Of a stretch of 29,259 nt of DNA, positions 21,722 through 29,259 are shown piece after piece. The position numbers were made by a program, and so were the translations under genes. The notes beneath the pieces were generated by a model. It worked only from the letters and a program-made list of their open reading frames with translations. It searched no databases and was not told the DNA's origin. Location: positions 1 through 29,259 of the forward strand of contig JALGZR010000075.1 in assembly GCA_025774805.1 (NCBI GenBank), written 5' to 3'. The stretch comes from a bacterium (GTDB lineage Bacteria > ARS69). Within the stretch, counting starts at the first letter, position 1, and the number at the start of each line of letters is the position of its first letter.

Positions 21722-23407
21722 TCACGGATCCCGATGTCGGATTCCTCCCCAGTCCCCGGGGCCGGCCCCGCCGGCGGCGATCACCTCGATGCGAATCGAG
21801 TCCGCGGAGGTGCCTTCGGCAACGATCTTTCCCTCGACGATCAGGTCGACTTCTCGCGGTGTGAATCCGGGACGGTCGACCCGACTCGAGTCGGCCACCT
21901 GGATTCTGGTGCCGGAGAGGATCGTGAGAGTGTGATCTTCGCGGACGACGAAGTCGGAACCCAGCCAGACGAGTCCACCCCACTCGGTATCGGACGTCGT
22001 GGACCCGCCGATCGGATAGCCCTTGCGAAACCAGGCCTGGGTGGGGCCGTCGACACCCGTGACATCGTTGTCCCCGGACGTGTACCCCACCCAGACGGTG
22101 TCTTCCTCGGCCACGAAGACCGGAGCACTGGCGTAGGTTCGCATGTCCGACGCGACGGGAATGGGGTGCGACCAGCTCGAAGGCTCCCGCGGGTCGCCGT
22201 CCGCTCGGACGTAGCGAAGTCTCGCCGTGGGAACCCGAGCCGAGTTCTTGTGGTACATCACGTGGACCTTCCCGTCGGGAGAGCTGCACAGTCTCGGACC
22301 GAGGTAAGTTCCCATGCTCCGGGGACTGATCCGGATCGGAGTCGACCAACGGTCCGCGCCCACCTCGAAGCGGGCGAAGTGGACCTCTCTCCGAATTCGC
22401 TCTCCCTCACGGACGTTGTGGCTCCAGGCGGCATCGAGGTACTCCCCTGACTCGGTGCGCAGTACGGCAGCCTGACGAGTGATCCAGATTCGCCGCTCCC
22501 CGGGTTCTCGCGGTCGCCCCGGCATCGAGTCGATCACTTGGATAGTCGTGCTCCAGTCCTCGCCCGGGCCCGGTGGACTGCCATAGAGATGGCAGACTCG
22601 GACGGAGTCCGCCTCCCGGGACTTCCTCCGACCGATCGTGTGGACCCTTCCCCGCGAGTCGACGACGGGAATCAACGCCATCCCCCCTTCTCCCGCGAGG
22701 GCGAATCTCTGATCTACGAAGTGGTCGGTAAACCACGACTCGCCGACCCAACCTTTCGCGGGATCGATGACCGAGAGCGGCTTGGCGTTGTGCACGTACC
22801 AGAAGGCCCGGCAGGCCTCGGGGATCGATCCGTAGAGCAGGGGCCGCCGGTGATACAGGACGTGAAGCCACTCCCGTCCCGACGCGTCGGTGGACAGACA
22901 CGCGGCAGGATTCGCGCCCGCGCAGTCCGGTGAATCGATCGTTTCGATGAGCTCCGGAGGTGTCGTTCGGTTCCAGTGCGACCACTCGCTCGTCTTGTAA
23001 CCGACGTTGATCGTTCCTGTCTCGAAGGCGTCGAACGCCTCGTGGATGTAATGCATACGGTTCCGGGAATCGACGACGACCGTGGGAACGTTGGATATGA
23101 GCTTCGATTCGTGCTCGTAGGTAAACTGAACTCGGTCGCGCCAGGCTCGGTCCCAGCGGAGGTCTCTCCCGACCGACATGGCGTAACTGCGCAACGAAAA
23201 CACACGCTCGTGCCCGTTCACGATCGCGAGCAGATCGAAGTCGGACTGCCGACCCTTGAGGAGATCCATGAAGGAGCAGGGCCCCGCGTCCTCCGTCCCA
23301 CTCACCTGGACCGGTTGCTCCCACATCCAGTTCTCGGCCCGGCGGGTCGAGCCGGGAGAGTGGAGCACCACGAGAACCAAGCAAGTGATTGCGATCCGAC
23401 CGGACAT
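21722..23407 (-). CDS. exported sialidase-like beta-propeller protein of unknown function, possibly C-terminally shortened
   Basis: 561 aa. ATG 23407 has GGAGAGG about 6 bp upstream. An N-terminal export signal (RIAITCLVLVVLHSPG) precedes repeated blades with VVDSRNRMHYIHEAF, STDASGREWLHVLYHRR, VVDSRGRVHTIG, CSSPDGKVHVMYHKNSA and APVFVAEEDTVWVGYTSGD. These D-x-x-G-x-x-H blades resemble BNR/sialidase-type propellers without obvious catalytic residues. The end (LTILSGTRIQVADSS, GKIVAEGTSADSIRIEV, GPGDWGGIR) is the usual opening of a parallel beta-helix domain, but a stop follows at once, so the helix seems missing. It has its own promoter and the 239-aa secreted protein follows. Confidence 0.8.
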   Translation of the reverse strand: MSGRIAITCLVLVVLHSPGSTRRAENWMWEQPVQVSGTEDAGPCSFMDLLKGRQSDFDLLAIVNGHERVFSLRSYAMSVGRDLRWDRAWRDRVQFTYEHESKLISNVPTVVVDSRNRMHYIHEAFDAFETGTINVGYKTSEWSHWNRTTPPELIETIDSPDCAGANPAACLSTDASGREWLHVLYHRRPLLYGSIPEACRAFWYVHNAKPLSVIDPAKGWVGESWFTDHFVDQRFALAGEGGMALIPVVDSRGRVHTIGRRKSREADSVRVCHLYGSPPGPGEDWSTTIQVIDSMPGRPREPGERRIWITRQAAVLRTESGEYLDAAWSHNVREGERIRREVHFARFEVGADRWSTPIRISPRSMGTYLGPRLCSSPDGKVHVMYHKNSARVPTARLRYVRADGDPREPSSWSHPIPVASDMRTYASAPVFVAEEDTVWVGYTSGDNDVTGVDGPTQAWFRKGYPIGGSTTSDTEWGGLVWLGSDFVVREDHTLTILSGTRIQVADSSRVDRPGFTPREVDLIVEGKIVAEGTSADSIRIEVIAAGGAGPGDWGGIRHRDP

Positions 23408-23448
23408 CGGTCGCCTCTCCGGAGGGTTCTTCCGAGCGGAGGCTCAAG

Positions 23449-23477
23449 ACGCTAGCAGGATCCTTGCCCCGAGACAA
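23449..23477 (-). promoter_or_regulatory. promoter of the 561-aa/239-aa secreted protein operon
   Basis: On the minus strand TTGTCT (23477-23472), 17 bp, TAGCGT (23454-23449), about 40 bp before ATG 23407. Confidence 0.5.
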
Positions 23478-23567
23478 GCACGCGCCGGGATCCTGGATCT
23501 CTCGATTCCGGCGGACCGTCCCCCGATCCTCGCGGCGCACGTGAAGGCGGGATCGACGAGCGACGCC

Positions 23568-26159
23568 TTACGCCGTCTCGGGCTCCTTCACCCCGGAGCC
23601 CTGGATTCCCCGAGGATCCTCTGCCGGCTCGGGCAACAGGAGCTCGGTGAGAACCGCCCCGATGGGGGAGAGCACCGTGAAGATGAACATGTGCCAGACG
23701 CACGTGACGGCGAAGCCGTCGGCGCTGAGGGCGCCCTCGGGGGCGAGCAGTGCGGTGAGGACGGTGGAGAGCACGCCGCCCCCGACGCCGCCCAGGACCG
23801 AGGAGACGATCCGCTTCCAGAGGGTGGCTCCCCCGCCGCCGATCGTGACGACCGCGCCGAGGAGGAGGGGTAGCAGCGCCAGGGCCCACGCGAGGTCGCT
23901 CAGCTCCGGCAGTCGTCCGTGGCCGCCCCGGTGGAACCACTCCACCGTGCCCAGGATGATGGCGGCCCCGGCCGCTACGATAGGAACGTGCCAATAGCGT
24001 GGTCGCCGCAGACGGCGGGCCTCCGCCCGAAGCCGCATGCGCCGGCGAATCGTGAGCGGCCAGTTGTAGAACGCCGAGAACGCCATGTGCTCCAGCAGGG
24101 CCCCCGCCTCGCCGAAGACGGGAACCACGTGCACCGCCTCGGTGGCCCAGTGGGCGGCCATGAATCGGGCCAGCGTCGGATAACGGTAAGTCATCTGGAT
24201 GGGAAAGGCCAGGTAGCCCACATACTTGAAGAAGCCCAGGAAGACCGCGATGTTGTAGTCGCGGAAGTTGCGCTCCCGGATGACGAGCCAGACGACGTAG
24301 AGCCCGCGGACGAGCGATCCGGGAGAGATCGGGATCACCTGGAACAGCGCGATGATGCCCAGGCCGATGCCCCACGCCTGCGCCCTCGGCATCTCGGGGT
24401 GAGACAGCACGTAGAAGACCGCCACCAGCACCGATACGACCTGCGTCACCGGGACCGTGCACACGTGCACGGCGAGGCTCTTGAGGTACTTTTGGATGAA
24501 GGGCTCCTCGATGGCGGAGAGAATCGTCTCGGAGTCCTCCTCGTCGATGATGCGTTTCTCCCGCCCTTCCTGAACCATGTCCCGCAGCCAGTTCGCGCGG
24601 AGCTCGGCGTCGAAGTAGAGACGAACGGGCCGGACGAAGATGTAGTGGAGCCGCTCCCGCAGGTAGGCGCCGTCGGTCAGGAAGCGGTGCAGGCCGACCG
24701 GCAGCAGCGAAAGGGGTATGTGGAGAACCATCCGCCCGGAGGACGAGGCCACCTTCGGGGCGGCGGCGGCCGTCAACCGGCCGTCCCGATGCCAGTCGAT
24801 CACGTACTCGGCGGCCTTGCCCCGCAGGGCGCGCCGCAGGTATCCGAAGCTGGAGACGATCCGCCCGTAGTGGACCCGCCACTCTCCGTGCGCCCAGAGT
24901 CGGCGGATGAGCTTCCCGAGAATCGGCACCAGACCGAGCAGGGAGAACAAGATCGTCGAAAGGGCTCGACCCCGCAGCTTCTTCTCGTGTCGTTCGTCGA
25001 TCATCCGGCGAACGGACCAGCCGGTCACGGCGCTGTCGAGAAGGGTCGACCACAGGGTTCGACTTCCCAAGAGACGTACGTGGTTGTGGGTGACGTCCGG
25101 TACGGAGTCGCGATATCGACGCTCCGCCGACTTCAGCTCCTCGAGCGATTCCCGCAGATCGGCGAAGTCGTCGGCATGGGCGTCGACGAACGCCTCGAGC
25201 TTGCGGAGATCACCCCGATCGAACTGCACGAGACTTCCGCGCGCGATTCCGGCGAGGATCAGCTTGAAGTCGCCCGGGCTCATGGGGAGAAAGGGGAGAA
25301 GCGCGAGGCCCGCCCGGAAGTCCACCGCCACGAGGCCGCCGGAGGGGTCCTCCTCGGTGTCGGCGCGCTTCAGGCAGTTGGGCTGGCTCTTCCACGTCGT
25401 CCACTCGTACTGCCGGGCGAACTCGTGTCCTCCCATATCGTGCAGCAGCTTCACGAAGTCGTGCATGAACTGTTTCTTCGTTCGGAACTCGGGCGATCCG
25501 AGCTGCCGGGAATCGACAGGCCGTCCGCGTCGCCAGCGGCGCAGGAGGTCCATCCGGTCGTCGACCTCCAGTCGCCAGGTTCTGCCGTCGATCCAATCAC
25601 TGAGCTCGCCGCAGCTCCCGAGGTTCTCGTCCACGAGTGTCGCGTGCACGTCGTTGACGGCGTCCTCCGAACCCATTCGGACGCGCGCCCCCCTTCGGAT
25701 CAGCTTTTGCCATAGCGCGCCGGCCCGGGCGGCCGCCGGATTGCACTGGAGCTGGAACGGGCCCTGGAATCCGATCGCGTAGACGAGATTGCGAAAAAAG
25801 AGGGAGAAAGAGGAGGGAGGGATGAGGACCTTGAGAGCGTAAAGCCCGTCCTCACGGACTCCCGGGATCGGACCGCCTTCGATTTGCCGCACCCGAACCC
25901 GATAGACCTGCCCGGCGAAGCCCCCTCCCACGAAGCGCTCAATGTGAAGGTGGACGCGGCCTTTCGCGGCGGCTTCCCGGCCGGCCTCCGCCTCGGCGGG
26001 CCTCGCCGCCCCCGCCTCCCGGGCGGCGACCGGGTCGACGTCGTACACGACGGTGTCTCCCGGCTCGTATCGCTTGCGACGGAAGGGACGGGCCAGTCGA
26101 GCCTCGTGGAACCGCTGCTCGAGCGCTCGACAGACGTCGACGGAGTACTCTGCGGCCAT
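23568..26159 (-). CDS. kinase-like domain fused to a polytopic membrane region, function unknown
   Basis: 863 aa. The N-terminal 300 residues look like a divergent protein-kinase fold: a glycine loop VGGGFAGQVYRV (77-88), Lys110 in YALKVL, a hinge-like ELSDWIDGRTW, Asn261 in QPNCLKR and Asp280 in VAVDFRAGL (a DFG-like place). The usual catalytic Asp five residues before Asn261 is Trp256, so activity is doubtful, or the chemistry is UbiB/phosphotransferase-like. From about residue 400 there are roughly eight hydrophobic segments (such as VVSVLVAVFYVLS and GLGIIALFQVIPI), interrupted by a long soluble part. ATG 26159 follows GGAGAGG; GATAAT at 26226-26221 is a possible -10. I do not recognise a named family. 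Confidence 0.78.
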   Translation of the reverse strand: MAAEYSVDVCRALEQRFHEARLARPFRRKRYEPGDTVVYDVDPVAAREAGAARPAEAEAGREAAAKGRVHLHIERFVGGGFAGQVYRVRVRQIEGGPIPGVREDGLYALKVLIPPSSFSLFFRNLVYAIGFQGPFQLQCNPAAARAGALWQKLIRRGARVRMGSEDAVNDVHATLVDENLGSCGELSDWIDGRTWRLEVDDRMDLLRRWRRGRPVDSRQLGSPEFRTKKQFMHDFVKLLHDMGGHEFARQYEWTTWKSQPNCLKRADTEEDPSGGLVAVDFRAGLALLPFLPMSPGDFKLILAGIARGSLVQFDRGDLRKLEAFVDAHADDFADLRESLEELKSAERRYRDSVPDVTHNHVRLLGSRTLWSTLLDSAVTGWSVRRMIDERHEKKLRGRALSTILFSLLGLVPILGKLIRRLWAHGEWRVHYGRIVSSFGYLRRALRGKAAEYVIDWHRDGRLTAAAAPKVASSSGRMVLHIPLSLLPVGLHRFLTDGAYLRERLHYIFVRPVRLYFDAELRANWLRDMVQEGREKRIIDEEDSETILSAIEEPFIQKYLKSLAVHVCTVPVTQVVSVLVAVFYVLSHPEMPRAQAWGIGLGIIALFQVIPISPGSLVRGLYVVWLVIRERNFRDYNIAVFLGFFKYVGYLAFPIQMTYRYPTLARFMAAHWATEAVHVVPVFGEAGALLEHMAFSAFYNWPLTIRRRMRLRAEARRLRRPRYWHVPIVAAGAAIILGTVEWFHRGGHGRLPELSDLAWALALLPLLLGAVVTIGGGGATLWKRIVSSVLGGVGGGVLSTVLTALLAPEGALSADGFAVTCVWHMFIFTVLSPIGAVLTELLLPEPAEDPRGIQGSGVKEPETA

Positions 26160-26172
26160 CTTCCATCCCTCT

Positions 26173-26184
26173 CCGAGATCTCGG
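26173..26184. promoter_or_regulatory. 12-bp palindrome upstream of the kinase-like gene
   Basis: CCGAGATCTCGG is perfectly symmetric and lies 13 bp before the start codon, between the GATAAT-type -10 (26221-26226) and the coding region. It may be an operator or a leader hairpin. Confidence 0.3.
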
Positions 26185-26220
26185 CCGCCGGCACGGAGGG
26201 CGGCGGGACGAGCGCATCAG

Positions 26221-26226
26221 ATTATC
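26221..26226 (-). promoter_or_regulatory. possible -10 box for the kinase-like gene
   Basis: GATAAT on the minus strand, in an AT-richer spot about 60 bp before ATG 26159. No good -35 is visible at 16-18 bp. Confidence 0.3.
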
Positions 26227-26358
26227 GACCGCGGAAGGCGTTGGGGATAGGAATCTCCGGGGATCTCGCCGGTCGATCGGAGGACGCCGCGACCGGGGAC
26301 GCGCCGCCCGGGGCACGCGGGATGGACCGCGGCCCGGCCGTCCGCCCGGGGCGTGCTG

Positions 26359-26865
26359 TCAGCTATCCGCTTCTACGGGTCGGGCCCCTCGGGTGATCTC
26401 GAGCTCGATCTCGTCCCGGATCGGTACGCCGCCCCGGCCGGTGAGGGGAATCTCGGGCTTGAGCTTGCGCGAGTTCTCGATCGCGCCCTCGTGAATCGCG
26501 GCCACGGTGAACCCTCGGCCCCGGTAGAACTCGATCGCCGGGACGTTGTCGTTCGTGGTGACCGCCCACAGACGGCGGCACCCCCGCAGCGCCGCATCGG
26601 CGCGAACCTTGTTGAGGAGGGCGGTGCCCACGCCGATGCGCTCCCGCAGGGAGTTAAACGTGACGATCTCGCAGGAGCTCTCGTCCTTGCAGTAGGTCAA
26701 CAGCCCCACGCGCTCCCCCTCCAGCAGGGCGACATAGCCGGGGAGCTGATCGGCCAAGTGCACGCGTCCGCGGGAGACGATCCGGGTCGATCCCCAGTGC
26801 TTCTCCAAGAGGTCCCGGATCCACTGGCGGTCGGTGTCATCGACCGGACGGACGGTCACTTCCAT
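26359..26865 (-). CDS. GNAT family N-acetyltransferase
   Basis: 168 aa; transfers an acetyl group from acetyl-CoA to an unknown amine. The acetyl-CoA loop is in RERIGVGTALLNKV (74-87: Gly78 and Gly80), preceded by strand CEIVTFNSL and followed by RLWAVTTNDNVPAIEFYRGRGF, the conserved motif B with the late Tyr. YVALLEGERVGLLTY marks the central strands. The start is ATG 26865 with GAGGAG about 6 bp upstream; the frame stays open further upstream, but that stretch crosses the promoter. A C-terminal extension (GRGGVPIRDEIELEI) is typical of stand-alone GNATs. It is divergent from the phosphodiesterase gene. Confidence 0.92.
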   Translation of the reverse strand: MEVTVRPVDDTDRQWIRDLLEKHWGSTRIVSRGRVHLADQLPGYVALLEGERVGLLTYCKDESSCEIVTFNSLRERIGVGTALLNKVRADAALRGCRRLWAVTTNDNVPAIEFYRGRGFTVAAIHEGAIENSRKLKPEIPLTGRGGVPIRDEIELEITRGARPVEADS

Positions 26866-26976
26866 GGAGATCTCCTCGGTGCACGGAGGGGCGACGCGTG
26901 GAATCGGCGATCGACGGCCGAACAGGGGCGGGGGTACGGTCCGGTGAAGAGCGGGCTGCAGCCGATCTCCCTCGGC

Positions 26977-27006
26977 ATTGTCGCTCATTCCGACCCTCGT
27001 TGTCGA
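26977..27006 (-). promoter_or_regulatory. promoter of the GNAT gene
   Basis: On the minus strand TCGACA (27006-27001), 18 bp, GACAAT (26982-26977). The leader would be about 105 nt. Confidence 0.4.
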
Positions 27007-27057
27007 GCCCGTTTTCCGTTCGCGGTCGAGGGTGAATCGGTCGTCTCTGTCGATTCC

Positions 27058-27087
27058 TTGTCGATCTTGTGCCGATCCCCCTATGAT
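27058..27087 (+). promoter_or_regulatory. promoter of the phosphodiesterase gene
   Basis: TTGTCG (27058-27063), 18 bp, TATGAT (27082-27087), with ATG 27117 about 30 bp further and GGGAG (27103-27107) 9 bp before it. Confidence 0.6.
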
Positions 27088-27116
27088 CGCCCGGTCCGCT
27101 TCGGGAGATGCGATTC

Positions 27117-28909
27117 ATGATCCGCGCGATCGTGCCGGCCCTCGTGGCGGCAGCGGGCTACGCTCTTCTCGAGCTCGCCTTCTTCGTGCCCCGAAACCAC
27201 CTCTTGCCCTGGTCCGGGCAGCACGTCCCCCTCGCTCTCCTGTTCTTCGTGGTGCACGGCGCGGTGGCGCTCTTCGCAGCCGCCGCGGGTTGGCTTCTCG
27301 CTCGGGTCGCGCTTCCCTCCCTCACCGGCACGCTTCCCGCCTTTGCGTCCGTCGGCATCCTGGTCGCATTACAGGCGGTTTCCTTCTACCGAGAGCGCGT
27401 CTACTCGCGCCCTCGGGATCTCGTCGGGACCGCCGTCTCTCTCGGCATCGTCTTGGGGATCGCCGGGTTGGCCCTTCTCGTCGCCCACCGGTTTCGCCGC
27501 CGGGATCGACTCGGGGGAACGATCGCGACGATCCTCGCCCTGCTCATCGTCGGGGCCGGCGTCGGCCGAGTCTTCACCGCGAAGCCGATCGGAATGGCCG
27601 AAGCCGTCCCGCTCCGTCCGGAGGCCGATCGACTGAACGCGGCCGAGACCGGACAACGCGTTCTCCTCTTCGGGTTCGACGGAGCGACGTGGGAGGTCCT
27701 GGACCCGATGCTGGCCCAAGGTCGCCTTCCGAACCTCGCGGCTCTCGCGGCTCGAGGCCGGACGTTCGACCTCGAGACGTTTCGACCGACGTTCTCACCG
27801 GTGGTCTGGACTTCCGTGTCGACCGGGAAAAACCGCTTCGATCACGGCATCCACGACGTCGTGCAGACGACCCTCCCCGGAGGAGTCGTCCTGCCCCGCT
27901 CGATGGAACGGGCCGTCTTCTACACGAAGACGGTCGGGGCACCGTTACGGGCCCTCGCGAAAAGGCGCGGTTTCCCCCTCGCCCCCTACCGGAGCGATCA
28001 AGTTCGGGTGATCTCAGTGTTCGAAGCGGCCTCCGAGGCGGGAATCCCCACGACACAGATCGGGTGGTACGTGAGCTGGCCGGCGCGGCCGCTTTCCGGA
28101 GTGACGATCTCGGATCGCTTTCACCTTCAGGTACATGAACGCGAGGGCATCGCGGGCGTGGTCTCTCCCCAGGCGCTCGCCTCCCCTCTTCGCGGGCATG
28201 TCGTGACCAAGGAGGACGTGACGCTCGATCGGGTGCGCGAGTTCGTGGACGCAGAAGATCTCTCCCCCGAAGCGTGGGAGCGATGGGCGGATCGGCACGA
28301 GGGTTTCGTGGAAGAGATGCGCTTCAACCTCGCCCGAGATCTGAGCACACGAAACGTCGCGGTCGATCTTCTCGCCCGGGATTCGGACTGGCGGCTCTTC
28401 GGGGTGTACTTCCGCGCCGTGGACCTCACGCATCACCTGACCTGGCCGCTCCGGGACGCGACCGGAGACCCGGCGCAGAACGAGGATCTCCGCCTGCGTC
28501 CGGTGATCGGTCGCTACCACGAGTTCATGGACCACGTCGTCGGGGACGTGCTCGCGAACGTCTCCGAGGATGCGGTGGTCGTGATGTTGTCGGACCACGG
28601 CTTCGAGGATCGCTTCGCCCACGCGCGGGCTCCCGACGGGTTCGCGATCCTCGCCGGAGGGGCGATCTCCACGTCTACGAGATCGCGCCGACGATCGCCG
28701 CCCTCCTCGGCCTGCCCGTCGCGCAAGACCTGGAGGCGGCGCCGCGGATCGATCTGTTGCGGGCGGCGTTTCTCGAGGCTCACCCGATTCGAACCGTTCC
28801 CACGTGGGAGCGGTCGGGTCGCCGGACCACTCCGGGAGACGCGGTCGACGACGAGGCGGTTCGTGCCACGGAGGTCGAGCGCCTCCGGGCGCTGGGCTAC
28901 ATCCGGTAG
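27117..28909 (+). CDS. membrane-anchored type I phosphodiesterase/nucleotide pyrophosphatase-like protein, frameshifted
   Basis: About 597 aa if repaired. ATG 27117 is preferred to ATG 27108 because GGGAG lies 9 bp upstream of it. The N-terminal 165 residues hold about five membrane helices. The alkaline-phosphatase-superfamily domain then follows: VLLFGFDGATWEVLD (metal Asp), TFSPVVWTSVSTGK (nucleophile Thr/Ser region), YFRAVDLTHHLTW (Asp, His), MLSDHGFED (Asp-His) and FAHARAPDG (late His). At the G run 28659-28662 the frame breaks; one extra G would join LAGG to GDLHVYEIAPTIAALLGLPVA and end with EVERLRALGYIR at TAG 28907-28909, the usual end of this family. All metal ligands precede the break. 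A sequencing error or a recent mutation explains it. Confidence 0.85.
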
Positions 28910-28940
28910 AAGAACGGCTTCGCCTCAGCGCCGCAGTGCC

Positions 28941-28958
28941 CCGGCGTTCGATCGCCGG
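28941..28958. terminator. hairpin between convergent genes
   Basis: CCGGCG (28941-28946), loop TTCGAT, CGCCGG (28953-28958): a perfect 6-bp stem between the phosphodiesterase and the PD40 gene. It lacks a T-run, so it is only a possible bidirectional terminator. Confidence 0.35.
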
Positions 28959-28986
28959 AGTGTTCCCTCACACCGTTTCGATTCCC

Positions 28987-29259
28987 TCACTCTTCCGGTT
29001 CCACCCAGTCCGCTACGAAGATGTTCGTCTCTCCGGGGACCGATCCGTTCCGGTTGGAGGCGAAGGCGAGCCGCTTCCCGTCGGGACTGAACATCGGGAA
29101 CGAGTCGAACGACGTACAGGTCGTGACCTGCTCCAGCCCGCTCCCGTCGAGATTCACGAGGTAGAGGTCGAAGTTGCGTCCCCTTGGATTGCCCAGGTTC
29201 GACGCGAAGATGATGCGCTTTCCGTCCGGCGTGAAGAAGGGCGCGAAGTTCGCGGCTCC
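28987..29259 (-). CDS. C-terminal part of a TolB-like PD40/WD40 beta-propeller protein
   Basis: The last 90 residues of a minus-strand gene that begins beyond the window. Two PD40 blades are visible: FTPDGKRIIFASNLGNPRG and FSPDGKRLAFASNRNG, each with the P-D-G-K-R-(I/L)-x-F-A-S-N core. YLVNLDGSGLEQVTTC between them and NIFVADWVEPEE at the end are typical of exported TolB-like propellers. The stop TGA is at 28989-28987. The N-terminal domain and export signal are not visible. Confidence 0.88.
   Translation of the reverse strand, partial: GAANFAPFFTPDGKRIIFASNLGNPRGRNFDLYLVNLDGSGLEQVTTCTSFDSFPMFSPDGKRLAFASNRNGSVPGETNIFVADWVEPEE

Noticed and set aside
23919-25715. Plus-strand open frame of about 598 codons opposite the kinase-like gene
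   Set aside because: Low-complexity antisense frame; the minus strand has membrane segments and kinase-like motifs.
1-29259. CRISPR array, phage or toxin-antitoxin/defence system
   Set aside because: No regularly spaced direct repeats, cas genes, integrase, capsid, restriction or toxin motifs were found on either strand.

Overview
The window is a GC-rich, gene-dense bacterial chromosome segment. It has no rRNA, tRNA, CRISPR array, phage genes or full transposase that I can see. Several exported proteins end in a FlgD-like Ig module (G-R-x-V followed by W-(D/N)-G-x-D and G-x-Y motifs). There is also an FG-GAP/ASPIC-UnbV protein, a PD40 beta-propeller, an M16 protease and a Bacteroidetes-type alternative GlmU. 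This mix fits an uncultured bacterium near the FCB group, with Candidatus Eisenbacteria my best guess. The taxon is inferred from protein style only.

Layout. 1-2635 (minus): a GT-C-like polytopic membrane protein translationally coupled to an ABC-2 type ATPase cut by the window edge. 2804-4418 (plus): a Nif3/DUF34 metal protein and an unknown 211-aa protein. 4419-5000: a repeat island holding three CTAG-ended inverted-repeat elements. 4990-7232 (plus): a DUF1460 cell-wall amidase-like lipoprotein coupled to an alternative GlmU. 7398-7877 (plus): a MarR-type regulator whose control region is an AT-rich patch with a palindrome. 8264-9784 (plus): a secreted glycoside-hydrolase-like protein, followed by an intrinsic terminator. 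10106-13074 (plus): a YitJ-type homocysteine methyltransferase/MTHFR fusion coupled to a DUF368 (PopT-type) polyprenyl-phosphate translocase. 13135-15873 (minus): a two-domain M16 protease, divergent from a plus-strand SLC13-type anion permease with four RCK_C modules (16087-18417). 18629-20782 (plus): a secreted six-repeat FG-GAP protein. 20964-23407 (minus): two exported proteins of unknown function in one operon. 23568-26159 (minus): a kinase-like domain joined to a polytopic membrane region. 26359-26865 (minus): a GNAT acetyltransferase. 27117-28909 (plus): a membrane-anchored type I phosphodiesterase split by a one-base frameshift. 28987-29259 (minus): the C-terminus of a PD40 propeller.

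How the genes fit together. Much of the window concerns the envelope: peptidoglycan precursor supply (GlmU), undecaprenyl-phosphate recycling (DUF368), wall cleavage (DUF1460), and export of propeller or glycan-acting proteins. Promoters recur in two styles, TTGnnn-N17-GAGAAT and nTGnnn-like-N17-TAGCnT, which lend each other support.

The most interesting signal is a family of short non-coding elements with CTAG ends and inverted repeats (NNCTCACC...GGTGAGA). One copy sits inside the signal-peptide region of the DUF1460 gene. Removing 177 bp between its CTAG and CTGG flanks restores a perfect promoter, ribosome site, start codon and signal peptide in frame. The element's own right end now seems to provide the start codon. 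Another copy overlaps the stop codon of the SLC13 gene, and a second, unrelated 195-bp inverted-repeat element abuts a third copy at its CTAG.
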